Below are positions 42,225 through 50,973 of a stretch of DNA of 64,000 nt, one piece after another. Origin of the DNA: Streptomyces lasiicapitis (GTDB lineage: Bacteria; Actinomycetota; Actinomycetes; Streptomycetales; Streptomycetaceae). Below the pieces are notes generated by a model that was not told the origin of the DNA, did not search any database, and worked only from the letters and a program-made list of their open reading frames with translations. The number at the start of each line of letters is the position of its first letter. Positions within the stretch are counted from its first letter, which is position 1. The stretch is from NCBI RefSeq assembly GCF_014646335.1, contig NZ_BMNG01000013.1:248001-312000 (forward strand), written 5' to 3'. A program made the translations under genes and the position numbers.

Positions 42225-45118
42225 AGATCACGTATCTGCTGGGCTGGGGCGACGAGATGGGCGGCACCGAGCTGGCCACGTACACCCAGGCGCTGCACCT
42301 CGCCGAGCGGCACGACGTCGAGGTCGTCTCCGTGTTCCGCACCCGGCCCGAGCCGTTCTTCCCGCAGGCGCGCGAGGTCCCCGTGCGCTATCTGGTCGAC
42401 CGCACGGTGACGCCGGAGCGGCCGGTGCGGGCGTCCGCGCTCGACGAGGCCGCGTGCCGGACGCTCGCCGCGCTGCCCAGTGAACTCGTCGACCCCGCCT
42501 GGGAGTCGGCGTTCGACCGGCTCTCGGACGTGGAGCTGACGGCGGCGCTGACCACGCTGGACGCGGACGTCCTGGTCACGACGACGCCCGCGCTGCTCGC
42601 CGCCGCCGTCGGCCTCGTACCGGCGCGCGTGGTGACCGTCCACCAGGAGCACCGCCCGACCCAGCGCCGAGGCCGCTCCGGCGAGCCGCTGCTGCTGCAC
42701 GCGCCGCGCCTGGACGCCCTGGTCACGCTCACCGAGCGGACGCGGGACTGGATCGCGGAGTCCCTGGGCGCGACCGCGCCCGAGCTCGCCGTGATCCCCA
42801 ACGCCGTGCCCGACGGCTTCCGGCCGCGAGCCGACGGCGAGAGCAAGGTCATCGTGATGGCCGCGCGCCTGACCGGCGAGAAGCGCGTCGACCACGCCAT
42901 CAGCGCGTTCGCGCGGATCGCCGACGCGCACCCGGACTGGACCCTGCGGATCTTCGGCGGCGGCCACCGCGAGCAGAGCCTGCGCCGCCTCGTGGACGCC
43001 TTCGGCCTCCAGGACCGCGTCGAACTCCTCGGCCCCTGCCAGGACATGGCCGCCGAATGGGCCAAGGCGGGCCTGTCCCTGATGACCGCGGGCCACAACG
43101 AGGCGTTCCCGCTGGTGCTCCTGGAGGCACTCGCGGCCGGGGTGCCCGTGGTCACGTACGACGTCCTGACGGGCCCGGCGGAGATCGTCCGGCACCGCGT
43201 GGACGGGCTGCTCGTACCACCCGGCGAGATCGGTGAACTCGCCGTCGCCATGGACGAGTTGATGGGCGACGACCACCTGCGGCGGGGCTGCGCGCGGGCG
43301 GCCCGCGAGGGGGTGTACGAGCGGTTCTCCTCGGCCGGGGTGACGGCACTGTGGGAGGAGCTGTACACCCGGCTCGTGGCGGGGCGCGACCGGCCCGAGC
43401 GGCTCGCAGGGCGCGCGGACCGGGTGGCGCTCGGCGTGGCCTCGGGCGGCTGCGGCTTCCGCCCGACGGCGCCGCACACCTTCAACGCGGCCGCGAGCAC
43501 CGACGAGCGCGCCCGCGAGGACGAGATCATCGCCGCCGCCCCGGACGGCCGCGTGATCCGCTCGGTCGGCCGCCTCGCCGAGTGCCGCGACGACGTGCTC
43601 GCACCGCGCATGGCGGACTGGAACCTCGAACTCACCGCCGCCGCCCTGGAGTCGCGGCAGATTCCGTACGTCCTGGTGCGCACCGGCGGCACGGCCCACA
43701 CCCTCGCCGTGGACGAGGACGACCGCGACCGCGCCCTCAAGGCCCTCGCGGAGAGCCTGCGCGGCGAGCCGGTCTACGCCGAGCTGGTCAACCCGCGGGA
43801 CGCGGCGCCGGGGGCGGTGCTCGCCGAACGGCTCGACGGAATCGGCGAGTTGGCGGGCGTCAAGGTGTTCAAGCCGGTGACCACGACGACGCTCTCGCTG
43901 CGGCACGGGGTGCAGCAGGCGTGCACGGTGGGGTTCTGGCCGGGGGCGGTTGAGGGCGGGGCCGACACGGCGGAAGCCCCGACGCCACCCCCGCCGTCGA
44001 GGAAGGCCCCCGGCCGGACCCCCCGCCGCGCCCCCTTCGGCAGCACCCTCGCCGGCGCCGAACTCCCCTCCCTCGCCCCCACCGCCCGCCTCCGCGTAGG
44101 CGCCCGCGAGTACCCGACCCTCGACGTCTTCACCCAACCCCTCATGACCGACGTCGACTTCCCCGTCGACGCCGTCTACACGTGGGTCGACGACACGGAC
44201 CCCGACTGGCGGGCGGCCCGCGCCGTCGCGCAAGCGGCATCACTCGGCGGGGAAGCCGACGACCACTCCCCCGACAGCGGCACGGTCCGCTTCCGCAACC
44301 GCGACGAGCTCCGCTACTCCCTGCGCTCCCTCGCGATGTACGCCCCGTGGGTGCGGCACGTGTACCTGGTCACCGCCGGGCAGGTCCCCGACTGGCTGGA
44401 CCGCGACCACCCGGGCCTGACCGTCGTCGACCACCGCGACCTGTTCGTCGACCCCGCCGCCCTGCCGACCTTCAACTCTCACGCCATCGAGACCCAGTTG
44501 CACCGCATCGAGGGCCTGTCGGAGCACTTCCTCTACTTCAACGACGACATGTTCCTGGGCCGCCCGACGACCCCGGACACCTTCTTCCTGGGCTCCGGCC
44601 TCCCCAAGTTCTTCTGGTCGTCCGCGTCCGTGCCCGCGCTCCCCGTATCCCCCGAGGACGAGGGCTACCTCGCGGCGGCGAAGAACAACCGCGAGCTGCT
44701 GCGCCGCGACTTCGGCCGGACCGCGACACACTGCTTCTTCCACGTGCCGTACGCCCTGCGCCGCACCCTCCTCGAAGAGCTCACCGAGCGGTACGCGGAC
44801 GAGCTCGCGGCGACCGCCCGCAGCCGTTTCCGCGGCAGCACCGACCACTCCCTGCTGTCGTCGCTGCACCAGCACTACGCGTACCTCACCGGCCGCGCGG
44901 TGCCCGCCTCGATCTCGTACGACTTCGTGGACATCGGCATCCGCGCCGACCACGCCCGCCTCGGCCAGCTCCTCCAGTCACGGAACAAGACGGCCTTCTG
45001 CATCGGCGAGTCCCCCGACAGCGGCATGTCCGACGAGGAAACGGCCCTGGCGGTGCGGTCGTTCCTGACGGCGTACTTCCCGGTGCGCTCGCCCTACGAG
45101 CGGCCGGCCGCCGGGTGA
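42221..45118 (+). CDS. GT4 glycosyltransferase fused to a Stealth-type sugar-phosphate transferase
   Basis: A 965-residue fusion. Residues 1-395 are a GT-B glycosyltransferase of family 4: LLGWGDEMGGTE at the N-terminus, VIVMAARLTGEKRVDHAI, and the E-x7-E motif HNEAFPLVLLEALAAG. After a linker, residues about 645-960 are a Stealth domain: DAVYTWVDDTDPDW (region 1), RFRNRDELRYSLRSLAMYAPWVRHVYLVT (region 2), FNSHAIETQLHRIEGLSEHFLYFNDDMFL (region 3) and a fourth region near 900. Stealth enzymes transfer hexose-1-phosphate to capsular polysaccharide and are related to human GNPTAB. It probably builds a sugar-phosphate glycan. The AAGGAG site seven bases before the ATG defines the start. Confidence 0.88.
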   Translation: MKITYLLGWGDEMGGTELATYTQALHLAERHDVEVVSVFRTRPEPFFPQAREVPVRYLVDRTVTPERPVRASALDEAACRTLAALPSELVDPAWESAFDRLSDVELTAALTTLDADVLVTTTPALLAAAVGLVPARVVTVHQEHRPTQRRGRSGEPLLLHAPRLDALVTLTERTRDWIAESLGATAPELAVIPNAVPDGFRPRADGESKVIVMAARLTGEKRVDHAISAFARIADAHPDWTLRIFGGGHREQSLRRLVDAFGLQDRVELLGPCQDMAAEWAKAGLSLMTAGHNEAFPLVLLEALAAGVPVVTYDVLTGPAEIVRHRVDGLLVPPGEIGELAVAMDELMGDDHLRRGCARAAREGVYERFSSAGVTALWEELYTRLVAGRDRPERLAGRADRVALGVASGGCGFRPTAPHTFNAAASTDERAREDEIIAAAPDGRVIRSVGRLAECRDDVLAPRMADWNLELTAAALESRQIPYVLVRTGGTAHTLAVDEDDRDRALKALAESLRGEPVYAELVNPRDAAPGAVLAERLDGIGELAGVKVFKPVTTTTLSLRHGVQQACTVGFWPGAVEGGADTAEAPTPPPPSRKAPGRTPRRAPFGSTLAGAELPSLAPTARLRVGAREYPTLDVFTQPLMTDVDFPVDAVYTWVDDTDPDWRAARAVAQAASLGGEADDHSPDSGTVRFRNRDELRYSLRSLAMYAPWVRHVYLVTAGQVPDWLDRDHPGLTVVDHRDLFVDPAALPTFNSHAIETQLHRIEGLSEHFLYFNDDMFLGRPTTPDTFFLGSGLPKFFWSSASVPALPVSPEDEGYLAAAKNNRELLRRDFGRTATHCFFHVPYALRRTLLEELTERYADELAATARSRFRGSTDHSLLSSLHQHYAYLTGRAVPASISYDFVDIGIRADHARLGQLLQSRNKTAFCIGESPDSGMSDEETALAVRSFLTAYFPVRSPYERPAAG

Positions 45119-47193
45119 CCGTCCAGGAACAGCCTCCGCACCACCCGCTCCGCCGCGCCCCCGTCGTCGTACGGACAGAACCGCTCCCGGAACGCGGCCC
45201 GCAGTGCCGTCGTCTCCGGGGTGTCCCAGTCGCCGTCGCGGAACAGGGCGATCAGTTCCTCCTCGGACGTCGCGAGCGCGCCGGGGGTCTCGCCGGGGCG
45301 GCCCGACAGGAGGTCGAAGTAGGTGCCGCGGGCGAGGCGGTAGGCCTGCCAGTCGGGGGCGTAGGTGATGATCGGGCGGTCCAGGCAGGCGTAGTCGAAC
45401 ATCAGTGACGAGTAGTCGGTGACGAGGGCGTCGGCGGCCAGGCAGAGGTCCTCCACGCGCGCGTGGCCGGTGACGTCGACCAGGCCGGGGTGTGCGGCGA
45501 GGCCCGCGTCGGCGCCGTAGAAGTAGTGGGCGCGGACCAGGACGACGTACGACGGGCCGAGCGCCGCGGCGAAGCGCTCCAGGTCCAGGCGGGGCAGGAA
45601 GCCCTTCTGGTAGTCGCGGTGCGTGGGGGCGTAGAGGAGGGCCTTCTGGTCGAGACCGATGCCCAACTCCTCGCGAATCCGCGCCAGTTCGTCGGGCTTC
45701 GTCGTGAAGTACACGTCGTTGCGCGGATAGCCCGCCTCCAGTGCCTCGTACGCCGCCGGGTACACGCGCTCCCACACCTCCGTGGAGTGCGGGTTGGCGG
45801 AGAGGCTGTAGTCCCACTGGTCGGTGTGGTCGAGGACCTTCTGGAAGCTGATGCCGTGCGTGCCGGCGGGGTAGCGGCGCTGGTCGAGGCCCATCTTCTT
45901 CAGGGGTGTGCCGTGGTGGGTCTGGAGGTAGACCTGGCCGGGGCGTTTGGTGAAGCCGCCGGGGAAGGAGGAGTTGTTGATCAGGTAGGTGGCGCGGGCC
46001 ATGGCCTGCCAGTAGCGGCGTGAGCCCTCGATGACGTACTCGACGCCCGGCGGCACGCGGTGCTTGTGGCGGCCGGCGACGACCCAGACGCCCCGGATGT
46101 GCGGGGCCAGTTCGCGGGCCTTCGCGTGGATGGCTGCCGGGTTGCAGCTCACGCCGCGGTTCCAGTAGGCGCCGTAGACGGCGAGGCGGGGGTCGAGGGA
46201 GCGGCGCAGGTCGGCGCGGTAGGAGACGCGCATGGCGCGGGCGCGCACCGACTTCTTGCGCCGGGCCAGGGCGGTGCGCAGCGCCTTCATGCGGCCGCCC
46301 GCGCGGGAGAGCGCCCGGTAGGTGCCGTACGAGGCGGAGAGCAGGACGCGTTGACGGTCCGTCATGGGCGTGTACGCGGCGGGGCGGTGGGCGCGCAGCA
46401 TCGCCGCCGCCGCGCGGAAGTACGCGGACCGGTCGCCGGGGACGACCCGGCCGGGGTCGTCGAGGACGGCGAGGAGGTGGTCCACGGCGTACGGGAAGAG
46501 CTTCTCGGTCACCTCGGGGCCCTCGGCGAACAGCTCCTCGTACCGCCCGACGACCGCGAAGTGCTCCCGCCCCGGCGACTTCGCGAAGCTGCCCCCGCGC
46601 CGCTCGCGCCAGCGCACGCACGCCCGGTCGAGGGAGCCGACCCGCTCCCCCGCCAGCAGGGTCGCCCGGCGCACGGGCACCACGTCCTCGTACGCGCCCA
46701 GCGAGAAGGCGAGTCCCCGCTCGGACCAGAAGGTCCGCCGGAAGAGGCGGTTCCAGGCGGCGACGGTCACGGCGTGCGGGTCGCCGGTGACGTCCTCGCC
46801 GACCGGTCGTCGCACCGTCTCCCACCAGTCGGTGCGGTCGTGCCCGAAGAGGAGCACGTCGACGTCCGGTGTCAGCGCGGCGTCCAGGGCCGCGAGGGCG
46901 CCCGGAAGGAGCACGTCGTCGCCGTCGAGGAACAGCAGCCACTCACCGGTGGCGCGTGCGGCGCCGGCGTCGCGGGCGGGGCCGACGCCCCGCCGCTCGC
47001 TGCGCCGGACGAGTTGCACGCGCAGGTCACGCTGCGCATACTCCGCGGCGATCGCGGCGCAGGCGTCCGGCGATGCGTCGTCGACGACGATCAGTTCGAG
47101 GTCGCCGAAGGACTGGTCGAGCACGGATTCCAGGCATTCCCGCAGGTACCCCTGGACACGATGGGCGGGCACGACGACTGAGAAGCGCGGCAT
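45094..47193 (-). CDS. GT2 glycosyltransferase - CDP-glycerol glycerophosphotransferase (TagB/F-like) fusion
   Basis: A 699-residue fusion. Residues 1-215 are a GT2 domain (FSVVVPAHRVQGYLRECLESVLDQS, IVVDDASPD, LLFLDGDDVL). Residues about 330-690 are a TagB/TagF-type glycerophosphotransferase: YLQTHHGTPLKKMG, GYPRNDVYFTTKP, LLYAPTHRDYQKG, VTDYSSLMFDYACLDRPIITYAPD. This combination polymerises glycerol-phosphate or polyol-phosphate chains of wall teichoic-acid type. The ATG at 47193 is preferred; a GTG two codons upstream is possible. It is divergent from the related fusion at 47419 and overlaps the end of the Stealth gene by 25 bp. Confidence 0.88.
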   Translation of the reverse strand: MPRFSVVVPAHRVQGYLRECLESVLDQSFGDLELIVVDDASPDACAAIAAEYAQRDLRVQLVRRSERRGVGPARDAGAARATGEWLLFLDGDDVLLPGALAALDAALTPDVDVLLFGHDRTDWWETVRRPVGEDVTGDPHAVTVAAWNRLFRRTFWSERGLAFSLGAYEDVVPVRRATLLAGERVGSLDRACVRWRERRGGSFAKSPGREHFAVVGRYEELFAEGPEVTEKLFPYAVDHLLAVLDDPGRVVPGDRSAYFRAAAAMLRAHRPAAYTPMTDRQRVLLSASYGTYRALSRAGGRMKALRTALARRKKSVRARAMRVSYRADLRRSLDPRLAVYGAYWNRGVSCNPAAIHAKARELAPHIRGVWVVAGRHKHRVPPGVEYVIEGSRRYWQAMARATYLINNSSFPGGFTKRPGQVYLQTHHGTPLKKMGLDQRRYPAGTHGISFQKVLDHTDQWDYSLSANPHSTEVWERVYPAAYEALEAGYPRNDVYFTTKPDELARIREELGIGLDQKALLYAPTHRDYQKGFLPRLDLERFAAALGPSYVVLVRAHYFYGADAGLAAHPGLVDVTGHARVEDLCLAADALVTDYSSLMFDYACLDRPIITYAPDWQAYRLARGTYFDLLSGRPGETPGALATSEEELIALFRDGDWDTPETTALRAAFRERFCPYDDGGAAERVVRRLFLDGHPAAGRS

Positions 47194-47199
47194 GGACAC

Positions 47200-47418
47200 C
47201 GACCGTAGTCACGCTTACACGCTCTGTCGAAGACCGCGCCTCACTCGATGGGGTGGTCGCGAAACTCGATGGGGTGAGCGGCGGTAAAGAAGTTGATCGG
47301 AGCGGGAAAAAGGGGTGAATACGCCCGTACTGGGTTGTAGCGCCCCTCGTGTCGGGTTGCGTCACCTCTCGTACCGGGGCGTATCGACCACCCGTACTCC
47401 TACGAAAGGCCGGTCGCC
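47200..47418. promoter_or_regulatory. Divergent promoter region with a 13-bp direct repeat
   Basis: 219 bp between the two divergent teichoic-type transferase genes. ACTCGATGGGGTG occurs at 47243-47255 and again at 47264-47276, 21 bp apart start to start (two helical turns). Confidence 0.55.
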
Positions 47419-50400
47419 GTGCAGCCCCGACTCAGCGTCGTCGTGCCCATCTACAACGTCGAGGAGTTCCTGGAGGAGTGCCTGGAGTCGATCGCCCGGC
47501 AGGATCTGGGCGGAGGCGGGGGCACAGTCGAGGGCGGCGGCCTCGAAGCCGTCCTCGTCGACGACGGCTCCACCGACGCGAGCACCCGCATCGCCCGCGA
47601 GTTCGCCACCCGCGACCCCCGCTTCGTCTACGTCCGCCAGCCCAACGCGGGCCTGAGCGCGGCCCGCAACACCGGTGTGCGGCACGCCAATCCGGCCGCC
47701 GAGTACCTCACGTTCGTGGACAGCGACGACATCGTGCCGCAGGGCGCGTACGCCCGGATGATCGCGAGTCTGGACGCCAGCGGCTCCGACTTCGCCAGCG
47801 GCAACGTGTGGCGCCTGACCGAGCGCGGCCGCTCCCAGGCCTGGCAGTACCAGTGGCTCACCGCGTCGCGCACCGGCACCCACATCTCCCGCGATCTCGC
47901 CCTGCTCGCCGACCGCGTGGCCTGGAACAAGGTGTTCCGGCGCGCCTTCTGGGACCGGCACGGCTTCCTCTTCCCCGAGGGCAGGCTGTACGAGGACACG
48001 CCGGTGATGATCCCCGCGCACTTCCTGGCGTCCTCCGTGGACGTGCTCAGCGACCACGTCTACTACTGGCGGGTCCGCGAGGGCTCCATCACGCGGCGGC
48101 GCACCGACGTCAAGGGCGTGCGCGACCGCATCGCGGCCTGCGCGCACGTCAGCGCCTTCCTCGGCGAGCACGCGCCCGAGCTGAAGTCCACGTACGACGC
48201 CTCCTGTCTGCGCGACGACTTCGTGTACTTCCTGGAGGGCCTGCCGATGGGCGGGCCCGAGTACCGGGCGGCGTTCCTCGCCGACACCGCCGAGTTCCTG
48301 CGCACCGCGGACCCGGCGATCCTGCGGAAGCTCCCCGTCGACCTGCGCGTGAAGTGGCACCTCGTGCGCGAGCGGCGCACCGGTGAGCTGATCGAGCTGC
48401 TCGACCACGAACGGCGGGGCGGCAAGGGGGCGTTCGACGTGCGCGGCTCGGTGCTGCGGTACGCCGACCATCCCGGCGTCGACGGGATCCCGCGCGAGCT
48501 GACCCGCCTCGGCCGCGGCGAACTGCCCGCGGTGGCCCGGCTCGGCGAGGCGACCTGGGACGCCTACGGGCGGCTGCGGATCCGCGGCTACGCCTACGTG
48601 CGCAACCTGGAGGCGACGCGGCCCGCGGAGTCCGTGAAGGCGGGGCTGCTCAAGTCGGCGCACAGCCGGGGCCGGTTCCGGCGGGTGCCGACGCGGACCG
48701 TGCCCGCGCCCGAGGCCACCGAGCGCTCCGGGCAGCGGCTGCACTGCTACGACCTGTCCGGCTTCGAGATGACGTTCGATCCGGAGCAGTTGAAGACGGG
48801 CGGCAAGTGGCGGCCCGGCAACTGGCTGCTCGGCGTGCTCGTCGGGGGCCACCGCACGATCCGCCGCGCCGCCGTCCGCGCCCAGGACGGCTCCCGCACC
48901 CAGTCCCTCGTGCGCGACCTGGGCGACGGGGTGCGGCTCGTGCTCGGCTTCAGCAAGGGGCGCCTCGTCCTGCGCGTGCAGGAGTACGCGGCGCGGGTGG
49001 ACGGGCACCGGGGGGACGGCGGGGACGTGGTGTTCCTGGGGACGCTGACGGGGGCGGGGGCGGGGGCCCGCACCGGCCCCCGCACTGGCACTGGCACTGG
49101 CGCCGACCCACGGACCGGTGCCGGCGCCCTCTCGGGGCCCGTCCGCCCCAAGGCCCTGCGCCTCACCCACCCCGGCGCCGGGGCCTCGTTCAGCTACCCC
49201 GTCACCGTCACGGACGACCGCTTCGAGGTCCGCGTGCGCCTCGCCGACCTGGAGGAAGTGCCGCCCGCCGAGCACCACGCGCCCGCCCAGGTCGAGCCGC
49301 CGCACGGCGACCGCTGGCACGCCGTCCTCGAACTCGCCGACGGCACCAGGACATCCCTGGCCGCCGTGCTCGACCTGCCGCCGGGCCGCTATGCCTCCGG
49401 TCCGGGCCGGGAGCTGTGCGCCACCGCCGACGACCGCGGCGGGCTCGTCGTGGAGCTCACCCGCCGCCCCGTCGCGGACCGCGTCGCGTGGACCGCCGAC
49501 GACACCCTCGCCGTCGAGGGCAGCGCGGCCGAGGCGAGCTGGCCGTCGGCGGAGCTCGTGCTCCGGCACAGCGGCCGCGACGACGAGGTGACGGTGCCGG
49601 TCGAGCTGTCCGGCGGGCGGTTCCGGGCGGTGGTGGCGCCCGGGGGCGGGGCGCTGCGGGAGGGGCGGTGGTACGTGTTCCTGCGCGAGGCGGGGCACGG
49701 CGGGGCGGGGGTGCCGGTGCGGGTCCTCGCGTCGACGGGGGCCGAGCTGCCGGACCACCAGATGATCCAGGGGCGGGAGTTCGTGGCCGCGCGGCGCTTC
49801 GGCGACCGGCTGATGATCGAGGCCGGGTCGGTGCTGCGCCCGGCCGAGCGCGGCGCGTACCGGCGCCACCGTCTTCGTACGGAGCACTATCCGCGCGAGC
49901 GCACCAAGAACCTGCGCGACGCCGTCCTGTACTTCGACGGCGACTCCCCGCGCGCCGTCCACGAGGAGCTGGTGCGGCGCGGCACCGACGTCGAGCACCT
50001 GTGGGTCACCCGCGACCAGCAGACGCGGGTGCCCGCGGGCGCGCGCGGCGTGGAGGAGCACGGCGCCGAGTGGTACGAGGCCCTCGCCCGCTGCCGCCGC
50101 GTCGTGACCGCGGGACACCTGCCGGACTTCTTCGAGCGCCGCGAGGGCCAGACCGTCGTCCAGACCTGGAACGGCACCCCCCTCAAGCGCATCGGCACCG
50201 ACCTCACCGACACCCTGTACGCCGACCACGGCCACCTCGACCTGCTGCCGCGCCTGGCCGCCCAGTGGAACGTCCTGGTCTCCCCCAACCGCTTCGCGAC
50301 CCCGCACCTGGGCCGCGCCCTCACCTACGAGGGCGAGGTCCTTGAGGCCGGATCGCCGCGCAACGACGTGCTGTTCGCCGACGACCGCCAGAAGGTCACC

Positions 50401-50973
50401 GAACGCGTACGGCGCGAGCTCGGCCTCGCCCCGGACAAACGGATCGTGCTGTACGCGCCCACCTACCGCGACCATCTCGGCTTCGGCGCGGGCCGGTTCC
50501 GCTACGACCCCGCGCTGGACCTGCGGGCCGCCGAGCAGGTACTCGGCGACGACCACGTCCTGCTCGTGCGCAAGCACCCGCTGACGTCCGGCCGCATCGC
50601 GGGCGCCCGCGCCCCCTTCGTCCGCGATGTCACCGCCCACCCGCGCACCGCCGAACTCCTCCTGGTCGCCGACGTGTTGATCACCGACTACTCGTCCCTG
50701 ATGTTCGACTTCGCGCACACCGGCCGCCCGATGCTCTTCCACGCGTACGACCTCGCGCACTACCGCGACACCGTGCGCGGCTTCTACCTCGACTTCGAGA
50801 ACCGCGCGCCCGGCCCGCTGCTCGCCTCCACCGGGGAGGTCGTCGACGCCCTGCGCGACCTCGACACCGTCGCGGCCCGGCACGCCGACGCGTACGCCGC
50901 GTTCCGCGAGGCGTACTGCGACCTCGACGACGGACGGGCGGCGGCGCGGGTCGCGGACAGGCTGATGCGGTGA
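47419..50973 (+). CDS. Large GT2 - TagB/F-type glycerophosphotransferase fusion
   Basis: A 1184-residue protein. Residues 1-300 form a GT2 domain (RLSVVVPIYNVEEFLEECLESIARQD, VDDGST, TFVDSDDIV). Residues 380-800 are two or three beta-sandwich modules (RLRIRGYAYVRNLE, FEMTFDPEQL, ELADGTRTSLAAVLDLPPGRY), with a Gly/Thr-rich patch near 550. Residues about 810-1180 form the TagB/F domain: VVQTWNGTPLKRIG, GSPRNDVLFADD, VLYAPTYRDHLGFG, HVLLVRKHP, ITDYSSLMFDFAHTGRPMLFHAYD. A teichoic-acid-like polymerase is most likely. Start: GTG at 47419 with GAAAGG 10 bp upstream. GTGA joins it to the following gene. Confidence 0.85.
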   Translation: MQPRLSVVVPIYNVEEFLEECLESIARQDLGGGGGTVEGGGLEAVLVDDGSTDASTRIAREFATRDPRFVYVRQPNAGLSAARNTGVRHANPAAEYLTFVDSDDIVPQGAYARMIASLDASGSDFASGNVWRLTERGRSQAWQYQWLTASRTGTHISRDLALLADRVAWNKVFRRAFWDRHGFLFPEGRLYEDTPVMIPAHFLASSVDVLSDHVYYWRVREGSITRRRTDVKGVRDRIAACAHVSAFLGEHAPELKSTYDASCLRDDFVYFLEGLPMGGPEYRAAFLADTAEFLRTADPAILRKLPVDLRVKWHLVRERRTGELIELLDHERRGGKGAFDVRGSVLRYADHPGVDGIPRELTRLGRGELPAVARLGEATWDAYGRLRIRGYAYVRNLEATRPAESVKAGLLKSAHSRGRFRRVPTRTVPAPEATERSGQRLHCYDLSGFEMTFDPEQLKTGGKWRPGNWLLGVLVGGHRTIRRAAVRAQDGSRTQSLVRDLGDGVRLVLGFSKGRLVLRVQEYAARVDGHRGDGGDVVFLGTLTGAGAGARTGPRTGTGTGADPRTGAGALSGPVRPKALRLTHPGAGASFSYPVTVTDDRFEVRVRLADLEEVPPAEHHAPAQVEPPHGDRWHAVLELADGTRTSLAAVLDLPPGRYASGPGRELCATADDRGGLVVELTRRPVADRVAWTADDTLAVEGSAAEASWPSAELVLRHSGRDDEVTVPVELSGGRFRAVVAPGGGALREGRWYVFLREAGHGGAGVPVRVLASTGAELPDHQMIQGREFVAARRFGDRLMIEAGSVLRPAERGAYRRHRLRTEHYPRERTKNLRDAVLYFDGDSPRAVHEELVRRGTDVEHLWVTRDQQTRVPAGARGVEEHGAEWYEALARCRRVVTAGHLPDFFERREGQTVVQTWNGTPLKRIGTDLTDTLYADHGHLDLLPRLAAQWNVLVSPNRFATPHLGRALTYEGEVLEAGSPRNDVLFADDRQKVTERVRRELGLAPDKRIVLYAPTYRDHLGFGAGRFRYDPALDLRAAEQVLGDDHVLLVRKHPLTSGRIAGARAPFVRDVTAHPRTAELLLVADVLITDYSSLMFDFAHTGRPMLFHAYDLAHYRDTVRGFYLDFENRAPGPLLASTGEVVDALRDLDTVAARHADAYAAFREAYCDLDDGRAAARVADRLMR

